The notes under the pieces were generated by a model that had not been told where the DNA came from, made no database searches, and saw nothing but the letters and a program-made list of their open reading frames with translations. Both the position numbers and the translations under genes were made by a program. From the NCBI RefSeq assembly GCF_905207245.1, contig NZ_CAJLKP010000010.1:1-64000 (forward strand): a stretch of DNA of 64,000 nt. Direction: 5' to 3'. This DNA is from an uncultured Bacteroides sp. (GTDB taxonomy: Bacteria > Bacteroidota > Bacteroidia > Bacteroidales > Bacteroidaceae). Positions 27,701 through 35,808 of this stretch are shown in pieces; position 1 is the first letter of the stretch, and every line of letters starts with the position of its first letter.

Positions 27701-27810
27701 TCTTCTTTCTTTCCCAGGTTGCTGAACGACAGTATGCCGCCCAGGAGCAACACGGCGAGGAAGAAATAGACAATTTTCGTATTGTCTAATGCATATTTAG
27801 CTAAGTTCAT
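24778..27810 (-). CDS. RND-family efflux transporter (inner membrane)
   Basis: The 1010-residue protein has the RND layout: a first membrane helix near residue 13, a large periplasmic porter domain, a second block of helices at about 335-480 (LVMGLRAGVLIGSSLIFSIGGTLLIMSF, AMGMLVDNAIVVTDN), a second periplasmic half, and final helices at about 850-1005. AMGMLVDNAIVV and FSILGLLGLIGMNIKNAIVLVDQ are family signatures. It is a proton-driven pump of the hydrophobe/amphiphile type rather than a metal pump, judged from overall similarity; the substrate is unknown. The adaptor gene precedes it by 67 bp. Confidence 0.93.
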   Translation of the reverse strand: MNLAKYALDNTKIVYFFLAVLLLGGILSFSNLGKKEDAPFVIKSAVIMTRYPGAEPAEVERLITEPISREIQSMSGVYKIKSESMYGLSKITFELQPSLSAASIPQKWDELRRKVLNIQPQLPSGASTPTVSDDFGDVFGIYYGLVGDDGFSYEEMRNWAERIKTQVITADGVMKVALFGTQTEVINILISVNKLAGMGIDPKQLASLLQSQNQIINTGEIKAGEQQLRIVANGTYTTVDDIRRQVITTPGGQVKLGDIAVIEKGYMDPPSNIMHVNGRRAIGIGVSTDPTKDVVKTGELVDARLAELLPLIPVGLELESLYPENVIAREANNGFIINLIESILIVIVIIMLVMGLRAGVLIGSSLIFSIGGTLLIMSFLGVGLNRTSLAGFIIAMGMLVDNAIVVTDNAQIAIARGMDRRRALINGATGPQWGLLGATFIAICSFLPLYLAPSAVAEIVKPLFVVLAISLGLSWVLALTQTTTFGNFILKAKSGDANKDPYDKPFYHKFASILSILIKKKVLTLGSIIILFILSLVVMGLMPQNFFPSLDKPYFRADIFYPDGYSIRDVEREMKQVEAHLLQQPEVKRISTTFGSTPLRYYLASTSVGPKPNFANILIELTDSKYTKKHEEKFDGYMKANYPNAITRTTLFKLSPAVDAAIEIGFIGNNVDTLVMLTNKAQEIMHRDADLINVRNSWGNKIPVWRPVYSPERAQPLGVSRQSMAQSIQIGTNGMTLGEYREGDQVLPILLKDNKIDSFRINDLRTLPVFGTTKETTTLEQVVSDFDFQYRFSNVKDYNRQMVMMAQADPRRGVNAISAFNRVWKQVQKEIQVPEGYTMKYFGEQESQAESNAALAANLPLTFFLMFVTLLFLFRTYRKPIVILLMLPLIFIGIVLGLLVLGKSFDFFSILGLLGLIGMNIKNAIVLVDQIDVEAASGKAPLDAVVSATTSRIVPVAMASGTTILGMLPLLFDAMFGGMAATIMGGLLVASALTLFVLPVAYCAIHKIKE

Positions 27811-27877
27811 AATTTAAAATGTTTAGGTTTATTGGGGATATTCATCACGTGGCTTTTTTGCCCGGTATCAAACGATA

Positions 27878-28930
27878 TCAATTGATTACCTTCACCATCT
27901 GTCCTTCCACCAACTGGTGTACTCCGGCTATCACGACACTTTCTCCCGGTTGCAGTCCGGCCGAAATCAGAACATTGGCTTCACCCGTCGGAGAGTATAC
28001 CGTCACTTCCCGACGGCTTGCCTTACCATCCTTCACCACCCACACATATGTTTTCTTATTCCCACTCTCACCAAAGACAGCACTGAGCGGAACATTCATC
28101 AGCTTCTCTTCCAGGAACGGGGCAACGTCCGAAGCCAGCTTAATCTTACATGTAAATCCCGGCTTCACATCATACAAACTGCGGTCGAAGGCTGCATCAT
28201 CTATCCTGATAGTCACCGGTATTCCCGTCCCGTCCGTCGAAATATCCAGATACTCTTCCAGTCGTGCGTTGAACGTCACCCCCGGATAACTGTCGAATAT
28301 CACCCGGAACGTCACATCTTTTGCACGAAGCAGATACAGATAATCATCCGGCACCGTGAATTTGATGCGAAGCTTCTGCGTATTCACCAACTGCACGATA
28401 CCTTCGCCGGAGTTGACACGCTGATAATTCTCCACCAGACGCTTCTCGATGGAACCGTCGAACGGAGCTGTCAGCTTTGTATCCCTCATGTTGTTGCCGG
28501 ATAACTCATAGGCCGACTTTGCTTTCTGGTAATTGGCTACACTGATTTCGTACTCCTGCACGGAGATGGCCTGACGTCCCAGCAGACGTTTGTTGCGCTC
28601 CACTTGTGCGGCGGCAGTTTCGTAAGCAGCTTTGTCGGCGGCATATTGCAGGGAAATGTCGCGCGGGTCGATGGCGGCAATCAACTGGCCTTTTTTCACC
28701 CGTTGCCCTTCCACAACAGGCAGGTTGATGACTTGTCCGCTGACGCGAAAGGCAAGTTTTACGTATTCCACCGCTTCCACTATTCCGGAGAAGTCTTTCC
28801 GGATGACCGATTGGGAACTGACGGTCGTTGTCTTAACAGGCCGGATAAGGGCGGTTTCGCCCTCCTTCTTTTGCCCGCACGACGTGACAAGCAGCGTCGC
28901 GGCAAGGGCGAACAGATAGATTTTCTTCAT
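27878..28930 (-). CDS. RND efflux periplasmic adaptor (membrane fusion protein)
   Basis: The 350-residue lipoprotein (ATLLVTSCGQK, Cys near residue 18) has the split lipoyl/barrel-sandwich domain (about 45-75 and 145-185), an alpha-helical hairpin between them, a beta-barrel (about 195-275) and a membrane-proximal domain ending GVHQLVEGQMVKVI. It bridges the RND pump and the TolC channel. It is first in the minus-strand operon, so operon control lies in the 95 bp upstream (28931-29025), where I see no TetR or other regulator gene. Both neighbouring upstream genes belong to carbohydrate metabolism. Confidence 0.92.
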   Translation of the reverse strand: MKKIYLFALAATLLVTSCGQKKEGETALIRPVKTTTVSSQSVIRKDFSGIVEAVEYVKLAFRVSGQVINLPVVEGQRVKKGQLIAAIDPRDISLQYAADKAAYETAAAQVERNKRLLGRQAISVQEYEISVANYQKAKSAYELSGNNMRDTKLTAPFDGSIEKRLVENYQRVNSGEGIVQLVNTQKLRIKFTVPDDYLYLLRAKDVTFRVIFDSYPGVTFNARLEEYLDISTDGTGIPVTIRIDDAAFDRSLYDVKPGFTCKIKLASDVAPFLEEKLMNVPLSAVFGESGNKKTYVWVVKDGKASRREVTVYSPTGEANVLISAGLQPGESVVIAGVHQLVEGQMVKVIN

Positions 28931-28959
28931 ATAAGTTGTTCGTTTAGGTATAATGCATA

Positions 28960-28993
28960 AAACCGGAAAAACAGAAAAATGTTTTCCCGGTTT
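28960..28993 (-). terminator. Hairpin after the GH65 gene
   Basis: AAACCGGAAAAACA (28960-28973) pairs with TGTTTTCCCGGTTT (28980-28993), 13 of 14 plus one wobble pair, with a 6-nt loop. On the minus strand it ends in TTTT. It separates GH65 from the efflux operon. Confidence 0.6.
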
Positions 28994-29025
28994 CTATTAT
29001 TGTGCTTTGTTATGGCACGCAGACT

Positions 29026-31338
29026 TTAGTCTTCTATCCTGAGTTTCAAGTCTGTGCCTGCTTTCAGGCTATAAACGTTCTGGTATACTTGTATGTTCAG
29101 TTCTTCTCCGGCAATCAGTGAGATTTTTATTTCCTTTCCTACTTGCATGTATAGCGTGCGTCCCTGATAATTCACCTGGAACGAATAACCTTTCCACTTC
29201 TCCGGTATAACAGGAGAGAAGCACAAGATATTTTCCAGTACCTCCATACCTGCAAATCCCCGCACGATGGCAAGCCAGCTACCCGGCATACTGGTGATAT
29301 GCAGTCCCTGGTGCGTTTCATTGTTATAGTCGTCCAAGTCGAGGCGGGTGGCGTGCATGAAGAGCTGATAGGCACGTTCCACTTCACCGATGCGTGCGGC
29401 AAGAATGGAGTGGATGTGCGGAGAGAGTGAAGACTCGTGCACCGTCATGGCCTCGTAAAACTCAAAGTTACGGCGGACGGTTTCTTTGTCGAAATGGAAA
29501 TAATACAGGTATAAACCCAGTAAAACATCACTTTGCTTGATGTAGCATGAACGCAGAATACGGTCCCAGGACCAATGCTGATTAATGGGACGCTCTTGGG
29601 GCGGGATGGCATCAGTACTTTCCAACTCCTTGTCCAGATAACCGTCGTTCTGTACGAAAATCCCCAGTTCCTTGTCCTCCGGCAGGTACATGCGTGCGAT
29701 GATGTCTCGCCAACGTTCGGCCTCTTCCTGCTGACGCAGGTTGGTGACACGGCGGACACGTGCGTATTCGTCCGGATATTCTCCGGCAATGATTTCAAGA
29801 TATCCGAGTGTCATTCGCAGGCATTGCACACACGAATAGTTGGTGTACCAGTTATTATCCACATTATTTTCATATTCATCCGGTCCGGTCACACCCAGTA
29901 TCACATACTTTTGTTTCGGCTTTGAAAAGGATACACGCTGGCTCCAGAAGCGGGAGACGGCAATCATCACTTCCAGACCGTATTTGGCGATGTAATCTTT
30001 GCTGCCAGTCAGTACGGCATGTTGTGCAATGGCATATACGATGATATTGTTGCGGTGTATTTCTTCGAAGGTGATTTCCCATTCGCTGTGGCACTCTTCG
30101 CCGTTGTTGGTCACTTGGGGGAATAGTGCTGCACCATCTTTGAAACCCAGTTTTCGGGCATTCTCTATGGCTTTGGGTAGTTGGTTGTAGCGGTATATCA
30201 ACAAGTTCTTCACAATCTCCCTCGGAGTGGAAAGCAGGAAGAACGGCACGCAGCAAAGTTCAGTGTTCCAGTAAGTGTTTCCGCCATACTTTTCTCCGGT
30301 AAATCCTTTGGGACCGATGTTCAGACGTGGGTCGTCTCCCCGATAGGTCTGGCATAGTTGGAAGATGTTATACCGGATGCCCTGTTGCGCTTCCGGGTCG
30401 CCTTCGATGGTTACGTCCATTTCATTCCAAATATTTCCCCAGGCTTGCTGATGGTCACCGGATAATGTGTCCCAACCGGAAACTTTAGCCTGGCGGGCTT
30501 CGGCGATGGAGTGGTCAACCAGATCCTGGCGTTCGTAATAGAGTGAGGAAGTGATGGCGGTATATTTGATAAGCGTGACGTTATCTCCCGGCTTCACATC
30601 TGCCCCGAGGCTGAATCCGGTTTGTTTCTCCTTTTCAATCCGTATGGGGTTGGATGTGGTTTCTTTGCCATTCTTGAAGAACTGGTAAGTCATGGCGTAG
30701 CACACTTGTGCATCTTCCCGCCGGGTTTGTGTCCAAAGGTAGGCACAATCCTTGGTGACGCCGGAGCGCAAGATATTCCATATCTTCTCGTTCGGTTCGT
30801 CATCCTTGTTCGTTATGATGGCATTCAGGGAAGGGACGAGGGATATCTTGCCAGCATAGTTAATAGAAGTGACACTATATTTCACCAGACCCAAATTGGG
30901 GTGTGCCATATTATTGATGTGCTCCACATGGATGCGCAGTTGGTTTCCCCTGGGAGAAGTCACTTCAAAATCGCGGTAGGAGATACCCGCTTTCATATCG
31001 AGCCTGCGGCTGAAGCTGTTTACGTCCCATTGTGCCAGGTCCAGTTCTTCATCAATGAGGCGCAGGCTGACACGACTCCAGTCCGCAGCATTGGGGATGC
31101 GGGTGTAGAAAGCCGGAAAGCCGTTCTTCCACCAGCCTACACGCGTTTTATCAAGAAAGGTGATACCGGCAACGAATGAACCACGGTATGAGTCGCTTGA
31201 ATAAGGCTCCTCGAAATTGCCCCGTTGGCCGAAGCGACCGTTCCCAAGACTGAATATACTCTCGGACATTCGCAGGTTGTCAGCGTGAAAGTTATCTTCA
31301 ATAATATTCCATTCATCGGTTTTAAGGTATCTTTTCAT
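29026..31338 (-). CDS. GH65 phosphorylase (maltose/kojibiose-type)
   Basis: The start is placed at the ATG at 31338 (MKRYLKTDEWNI), because the extra 14 residues available upstream are not family-like. The 770-residue protein has the GH65 N-terminal beta domain (about 1-270), the (alpha/alpha)6 catalytic barrel (about 330-700) and a C-terminal beta domain. The expected general acid is E488 in GVTGPDEYENN. The phosphate-site motif HESSLSPHIHS is present, so an inverting phosphorylase is more likely than a hydrolase. It would release beta-glucose 1-phosphate from an alpha-glucobiose. It follows the MFS transporter gene. The usual partner beta-phosphoglucomutase is not in the window. Confidence 0.88.
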   Translation of the reverse strand: MKRYLKTDEWNIIEDNFHADNLRMSESIFSLGNGRFGQRGNFEEPYSSDSYRGSFVAGITFLDKTRVGWWKNGFPAFYTRIPNAADWSRVSLRLIDEELDLAQWDVNSFSRRLDMKAGISYRDFEVTSPRGNQLRIHVEHINNMAHPNLGLVKYSVTSINYAGKISLVPSLNAIITNKDDEPNEKIWNILRSGVTKDCAYLWTQTRREDAQVCYAMTYQFFKNGKETTSNPIRIEKEKQTGFSLGADVKPGDNVTLIKYTAITSSLYYERQDLVDHSIAEARQAKVSGWDTLSGDHQQAWGNIWNEMDVTIEGDPEAQQGIRYNIFQLCQTYRGDDPRLNIGPKGFTGEKYGGNTYWNTELCCVPFFLLSTPREIVKNLLIYRYNQLPKAIENARKLGFKDGAALFPQVTNNGEECHSEWEITFEEIHRNNIIVYAIAQHAVLTGSKDYIAKYGLEVMIAVSRFWSQRVSFSKPKQKYVILGVTGPDEYENNVDNNWYTNYSCVQCLRMTLGYLEIIAGEYPDEYARVRRVTNLRQQEEAERWRDIIARMYLPEDKELGIFVQNDGYLDKELESTDAIPPQERPINQHWSWDRILRSCYIKQSDVLLGLYLYYFHFDKETVRRNFEFYEAMTVHESSLSPHIHSILAARIGEVERAYQLFMHATRLDLDDYNNETHQGLHITSMPGSWLAIVRGFAGMEVLENILCFSPVIPEKWKGYSFQVNYQGRTLYMQVGKEIKISLIAGEELNIQVYQNVYSLKAGTDLKLRIED

Positions 31339-31451
31339 GGCGTGTATTTCGTTGGTGATTATGGCCGTAAAGATAAACAAATTAACGGATAAACGGCAAA
31401 AAGAGGAAAAAAAGAAGACAAAATTTACTTTTGGGTTAAAATGTGCTCTAC

Positions 31452-31543
31452 TTCTCTACGAGCAACGCCCCATTCATCGTAGAGAAACAGGGCGTTGGTC
31501 GTAGAAGAAAGGGGTACTTATCGTAGAACAACGAAGCCCCCTT
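31452..31543. repeat. 22-bp-period intergenic array (CGTAGA type)
   Basis: Units beginning CGTAGA start at 31478, 31500 and 31522, exactly 22 bp apart. The preceding stretch holds an inverted copy: TTCTCTACGA (31452-31461) is the reverse complement of TCGTAGAGAA (31477-31486). AACGCCC (31464-31470) is complementary to GGGCGTT (31490-31496), so the two pairings interleave like a pseudoknot. It sits between the MFS and GH65 genes of one operon. Confidence 0.75.
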
Positions 31544-31565
31544 TCAGAATATATTCTCGTAAGGA

Positions 31566-32942
31566 TTATGCTTTCACTTGTTCTCCTTTTGTTTCTTTGA
31601 TGAAATATACACAAACCGCACCGATAATCAGCATGACACCTGCCATAACCAGCATATTGATTTCAGGCGGTAACATGCCTTTCGGGGTGAACAGAGCCAG
31701 AATACTACCACCCAGTGAAGCGGCCACAATCTGCGGAATACAGATTGTTCCGTTGAACAAGCCCAGATAAGTTCCCATGTGTCCACCGCTCAGTGCGTTG
31801 GTCAGGATGGTGAAAGGCAATGCCAGCATAGCGGCCCATGCGCAACCGATCAGTAAGAAGGAAATGAATAATACATATTGATTATGAACAAAATAGGTGG
31901 AGATGAAACCTAATCCACCCAGTACCAAACTGAGAGAATAGATCAGTTTGCGATCCTTGAACAACGGGATGCAGACAGCCCATAGTACAGAACCGATAGC
32001 CTGTACGGCAAACAACACGCCTACCCAGTCGGCAGCATCCTGATATTGAATACTCTTGGTGTCCAGCATAACTTTGCTGACTCCGTTCACTGCGGTTTCT
32101 ACTGTAGGAGCATCGAATACATTGGCAGCTACACTACCATTGGTATACGTCCACATAAACATGAAAGCAAACCAACAGAAGAACTGAACCAAACCTACTG
32201 TCCAGAAAGCCTTCGGTGCTTTCACCAATAGCTTCACCATATTGATCTTTTCTTTTTCTTCCTCTTCGGTGATGCCGTGGTATTCAGCGTATTCGGCGGG
32301 TGGCATTTCCTTTACTTTCACTGTGGTATAGATTACACAGAGTATCAGAATGGCTGCTCCGATATAGAAGGAATAGATAACCGAGTCGGGAACTACACCT
32401 TGGGGAGCTATGTTGCTGATGCCTATCCATGTAAAGATGAACGGAAACAGGAAACCTACCAGGCTGCCGGCATTACACAGGAAGCTCTGGATAGAGTAGG
32501 CAAGTCCTTTTTGCTTTTCGTTTACCATGTCGCCCACCATCATCTTGAATGGCTGCATTGCCATATTGATGGATGTATCCAGGAACATCAACGATACTAA
32601 TCCGAATATCATTGCCGTGCTGACTGCCATACCGAAACTACCGGCATTGGGCAACAGGCACATCACCAGTACGGCTACCAGTGAACCGACAAACAGGTAA
32701 GGAATTCGTCGTCCGAAGCGCGTCCACGTCTTGTCGCTTGCAGCACCCACGATGGGCTGCACGATGATACCTGCCAGTGGTGGCAATATCCAGAAATAAC
32801 TTAAACTGTGCGGGTCTGCACCCAATGTCGCGAAAATACGGCTGATGTTCGCACTCTGCAAGGCGTATGCAATTTGTACGCCAAAAAAGCCGAAGCTGAT
32901 ATTCCACAGCTTCCAAAAGCTCAAATCAGGTTTTACTTTCAT
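31566..32942 (-). CDS. MFS sugar transporter (SLC45/GPH-like)
   Basis: The 458-residue protein has twelve predicted membrane helices. It begins KPDLSFWKLWNISFGFFGVQIAYALQ, and the loop between helices 2 and 3 reads GAASDKTWTRFGRRIPYLFVG, the signature of the SLC45-like/GPH sugar-cation symporters. It probably moves maltose or another alpha-glucobiose across the inner membrane for the GH65 phosphorylase encoded downstream (gap 227 bp with a 22-bp repeat array). The LacI regulator is encoded upstream on the same strand. Confidence 0.88.
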   Translation of the reverse strand: MKVKPDLSFWKLWNISFGFFGVQIAYALQSANISRIFATLGADPHSLSYFWILPPLAGIIVQPIVGAASDKTWTRFGRRIPYLFVGSLVAVLVMCLLPNAGSFGMAVSTAMIFGLVSLMFLDTSINMAMQPFKMMVGDMVNEKQKGLAYSIQSFLCNAGSLVGFLFPFIFTWIGISNIAPQGVVPDSVIYSFYIGAAILILCVIYTTVKVKEMPPAEYAEYHGITEEEEKEKINMVKLLVKAPKAFWTVGLVQFFCWFAFMFMWTYTNGSVAANVFDAPTVETAVNGVSKVMLDTKSIQYQDAADWVGVLFAVQAIGSVLWAVCIPLFKDRKLIYSLSLVLGGLGFISTYFVHNQYVLFISFLLIGCAWAAMLALPFTILTNALSGGHMGTYLGLFNGTICIPQIVAASLGGSILALFTPKGMLPPEINMLVMAGVMLIIGAVCVYFIKETKGEQVKA

Positions 32943-32957
32943 TCTTAATAAATTATT

Positions 32958-33052
32958 AGTTACGAGCTACGAGCTACAAACTACGAGTTCCTTTCGGCAC
33001 ACTGACAATTCCGCGCAGCCTACTTGTCACTCGTAGCTTGTAGCTTGTAACT
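32958..33052. repeat. Inverted array of AGCTACRA 8-mers, with copy 2 of the 23-bp repeat
   Basis: AGTTACGAGCTACGAGCTAC (32958-32977) pairs with GTAGCTTGTAGCTTGTAACT (33033-33052): 18 Watson-Crick pairs and two G-U pairs in RNA. Bases 33022-33044 match 24752-24774 exactly. The array fills the gap between the lacI stop and the MFS start, so it is both a possible lacI terminator and part of the MFS leader. Confidence 0.75.
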
Positions 33053-33055
33053 CAT

Positions 33056-34063
33056 TCATTTCGTCGTCCCCCTCACTACAAGATTCGTCCTCACAATCTT
33101 GTTGCTACTCTTGTCATCACCTCCTTCCAGCTTACCTATCAGAATGCTGAAAGCACTTTTCCCTACTTCCTCTCCATGCTGTTCCACGGTTGTCAGCTTC
33201 GGGTCGGTGCTTTGGGCAATGGCTCCATCGGTGAATCCGCAGATCGATACTTCGTCGGGAACTTTTTTCCCTACCAGCTTACAGGCATAAAGAATTCCTG
33301 AGGCCGTTTCGTCATTGATGGCGAAGAAACCATCCGGATGGTCGGGTCCTTCCAGAATATCAGGAGTGATGGCTATGGCACGTTCACGCGTATCACACAG
33401 CATAATCATGCTGTCGTCCACAGGAATTTTATACTTCTTCATAGCGTCCAGATACCCATTCCGGCGGTTCTTGGTGATTTCCAGATGCGGGGCTGCTCCA
33501 TAAAACAGAATACGCTTGCAACCTGTCTGTATCATATACTCCACGGCAGCAAACGAACCGGCATAATCATCCACTACCACCCGTTCCGTTTTCAATCCGG
33601 TACAGATGCGATCGTAGAATACAATGGGGATATTGTTATTCAGCAAATCCTGATAATGGTCGTATTGGGAAGTATCTTTTGCCAGTGAGGCAATCACACC
33701 ACAGACGCGGGCGGCAAGGAATGAATGTACGATTTTCACTTCCTGTTCGTAAGATTCGTTGCTCTGGGCTACCAGAATATTGTATCCTGCTTCGGCGGCA
33801 GCCTTTTCAATGCCACTCAGCACACACGAGAAAAAGTGATGTACCAGTTGCGGCACAATTACACCGATTGTATTCGAGCGGCTGGCTCGAAGATTAACAG
33901 CAAGTACGTTGGGTTTGTAGTTATGTTCCCGAGCATACGCATGTATAAGGTCACGGGTTTCCTGGCTGATGTCCGGGTTATCTTTCAGCGCTCTCGACAC
34001 GGTGGATGGCGAGACGTTCAACGCCCGGGCAATATCCTTGATGGTTATCTGCGGTTTATTCAT
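33056..34063 (-). CDS. LacI-family transcriptional regulator
   Basis: The 335-residue protein has an N-terminal LacI helix-turn-helix (residues 5-50, TIKDIARALNVSPSTVSRALKDNPDIS) with the hinge helix, then a periplasmic-binding-protein-like sensor domain (about 60-335; NTIGVIVPQLVHHFFSCVLSGIEKAAAEAGY). It probably senses a glucose-containing sugar or sugar phosphate and controls the downstream MFS-GH65 genes. A perfect LacI-type palindrome lies upstream at 34285-34298, and a near copy lies upstream of susC at 59884-59897, so Sus control is also plausible. It has its own promoter (34084-34114). Confidence 0.93.
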   Translation of the reverse strand: MNKPQITIKDIARALNVSPSTVSRALKDNPDISQETRDLIHAYAREHNYKPNVLAVNLRASRSNTIGVIVPQLVHHFFSCVLSGIEKAAAEAGYNILVAQSNESYEQEVKIVHSFLAARVCGVIASLAKDTSQYDHYQDLLNNNIPIVFYDRICTGLKTERVVVDDYAGSFAAVEYMIQTGCKRILFYGAAPHLEITKNRRNGYLDAMKKYKIPVDDSMIMLCDTRERAIAITPDILEGPDHPDGFFAINDETASGILYACKLVGKKVPDEVSICGFTDGAIAQSTDPKLTTVEQHGEEVGKSAFSILIGKLEGGDDKSSNKIVRTNLVVRGTTK

Positions 34064-34083
34064 GGTATATAAATTGTTTCAGC

Positions 34084-34114
34084 CAAAGATAATGCAAACC
34101 GGAGGCAGTACAAA
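34084..34114 (-). promoter_or_regulatory. Bacteroides-type promoter of the lacI gene
   Basis: On the minus strand TATCTTTG (34091-34084) matches TAnnTTTG exactly, and TTTG (34114-34111) lies 19 bp upstream. The -33 box overlaps the small palindrome AAATAAGC-TT-GCTTATTT (34113-34130). Confidence 0.7.
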
Positions 34115-34284
34115 ATAAGCTTGCTTATTTTTATTGCTGAGGTGCAGTTCTTCTTATTCAAAGGTTACTTAAACTGGGGTAGCTGCCAAACTGAAAAATG
34201 TAAAGCCAGCTAATCCGATTGCAAAAATAGCGGAATAGATGAGAATAAGCTTCTGTGTTGAGAATTATCGGATTATAGAATAGT

Positions 34285-34298
34285 GCAAACGTTTGCAA
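34285..34298. promoter_or_regulatory. LacI-family operator-like palindrome
   Basis: TGCAAACGTTTGCA is a perfect 14-bp palindrome with the central CpG typical of LacI/GalR-family operators. It lies about 220 bp upstream of lacI and about 90 bp upstream of the AraC gene promoter. Confidence 0.6.
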
Positions 34299-34385
34299 AG
34301 CCGTAGAAAGTCTTATTTCCCTTCTGTTTACATTGGGACGGTAGAGATGAGTGGTATAGAAAGATGAAGTTTTCGGGACTGATTA

Positions 34386-34417
34386 TTTGGCACACAATGT
34401 AAAAAGAACTAATTTTG
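34386..34417 (+). promoter_or_regulatory. Bacteroides-type promoter of the AraC-family gene
   Basis: TTTG (34386-34389), 20 bp, then TAATTTTG (34410-34417): both boxes match the consensus exactly, 21 bp before the ATG at 34439. Confidence 0.75.
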
Positions 34418-34438
34418 CGGTTATAACGATCTTATCAC

Positions 34439-35608
34439 ATGGATGAAACTACATACGAGTTTTTAACGGGTGCTTCTGCCTTTGTTATTGCAATATTAGG
34501 AGTTATGTTGGCGACTACGAAGATATTGCCGGAAAGCGGATTGGCGAAACTTCGAAAAGCCCGTAATATTCTTGTACCTTCTTATTTTGTGCTTTCACTT
34601 CTCAGTGTGGTGTGTTGCCTGACGGGGTATGACCGCCGTATCGAACCGGCCAGTACGCTTTTTGTTGCTTCGTTCCAGTCTCTGCTTTTTACGATGTCCA
34701 TGTTGGTTTTCATACGTCCCAATGCGGTCAGATGGAGTGTGGTATTCCGGCAGGCGGGAGGTATCACAGTAGCGGGTATTGTCTTGTTTGTCTCCCTGTT
34801 CTGCTTTACGGATTATTTCTCATGGTTCTTTTATGTGGGCCTTACCGCTTATGTCGTTCAGCTAATTGTCTATACGAGGCAATTCATATCGTCTTACCGC
34901 AAAACGGTGCAAGAGGTAGAAGAGTATTATGACGACGATGAGGAAAGTCGTTTGGCATGGGTGAAGACCGGGTTCTATAGTGCACTGGCTATCGGAGTAA
35001 TGGCTATACTTATTATATTTAATCCCGGTTGGTACAAATTCTTCGTTCCCCTGTATGTGGTTTTCTATAGTTTCATGGTGATTTGGTTTGTGAACTACTA
35101 CCATAGAATGAAATTTGTAATCCCGGTCATTGCGTCCGTACCGCAAGAGGCGAATGTTTGTGCGGTCTCGGCGGAGACAGTTGCATCAGAGATAAATATG
35201 AAGGAAGAAGCGGCGGAAGAGACAACAGAGGATGCAACACCGGAAGATGCGATACCGGAAGATGAGATGTCCGAAGCGAGGCAGGCATTAAAAGAAAGGT
35301 TGCAGAAATACGTAGATGAGAAAGAATACTGCCAAAGCGATGTTCCTTCCGGTATGGTGATTGCTTCTTTCGGAACAAGCAAGGCTTTCTTCCGGCAATA
35401 TATGAAAAGTTGCTATGGCATCGACTTCCGTCCGTGGCGTAAGGAACTACGCATACGCGAGGCATCCCGGTTATTTGCCGAACATCCCGAATATAGTATA
35501 GAAGATGTATGTGAGATGGTAGGTTACAACAATAGTAGCAATTTCAACAGAGACTTTAAGCAACTAATGGGGATGACTCCCAAATGCTATTGTAAGCAAT
35601 TCTTGTAG
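34439..35608 (+). CDS. Membrane-bound AraC-family regulator
   Basis: The 389-residue protein has about six to seven N-terminal membrane helices (residues 5-225), an acidic linker rich in Glu and Ala-Thr (about 240-280) and a C-terminal AraC-type DNA-binding domain (about 285-389) whose second helix-turn-helix reads YSIEDVCEMVGYNNSSNFNRDFKQLMGMTP. A membrane sensor fused directly to an AraC domain is a recognised Bacteroidetes architecture. Signal and targets are unknown; the nearest downstream genes are the small peptide, the fimbrillin-like lipoprotein and the HU-like gene. Confidence 0.85.
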   Translation: MDETTYEFLTGASAFVIAILGVMLATTKILPESGLAKLRKARNILVPSYFVLSLLSVVCCLTGYDRRIEPASTLFVASFQSLLFTMSMLVFIRPNAVRWSVVFRQAGGITVAGIVLFVSLFCFTDYFSWFFYVGLTAYVVQLIVYTRQFISSYRKTVQEVEEYYDDDEESRLAWVKTGFYSALAIGVMAILIIFNPGWYKFFVPLYVVFYSFMVIWFVNYYHRMKFVIPVIASVPQEANVCAVSAETVASEINMKEEAAEETTEDATPEDAIPEDEMSEARQALKERLQKYVDEKEYCQSDVPSGMVIASFGTSKAFFRQYMKSCYGIDFRPWRKELRIREASRLFAEHPEYSIEDVCEMVGYNNSSNFNRDFKQLMGMTPKCYCKQFL

Positions 35609-35688
35609 CCCGCTTGAATTAAGAGCCTGTTTTAGTTTCCTTTTCAGGCTATCTTTCATTGATTTTCCTGCTTTTCAGCATAGGTGAA

Positions 35689-35720
35689 ATTATCTTTCGT
35701 TCGATTGAACGAAAGATAAT
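35689..35720. promoter_or_regulatory. Perfect 14-bp inverted repeat upstream of the small-peptide gene
   Basis: ATTATCTTTCGTTC (35689-35702), a 4-nt loop, then GAACGAAAGATAAT (35707-35720). No T-run follows. It lies 80 bp after the AraC gene stop and 88 bp before the peptide start, so it is either a terminator or an operator. A weaker stem AGCCTG/CAGGCT (35624-35650) precedes it. Confidence 0.6.
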
Positions 35721-35808
35721 TGATATTATTTGGCATGAATACGTCTGTGCGGTAATTTCGTGGCAAACAATTCAGTATTCACTATATAAAAGACAGGAGA
35801 CAACGAGT

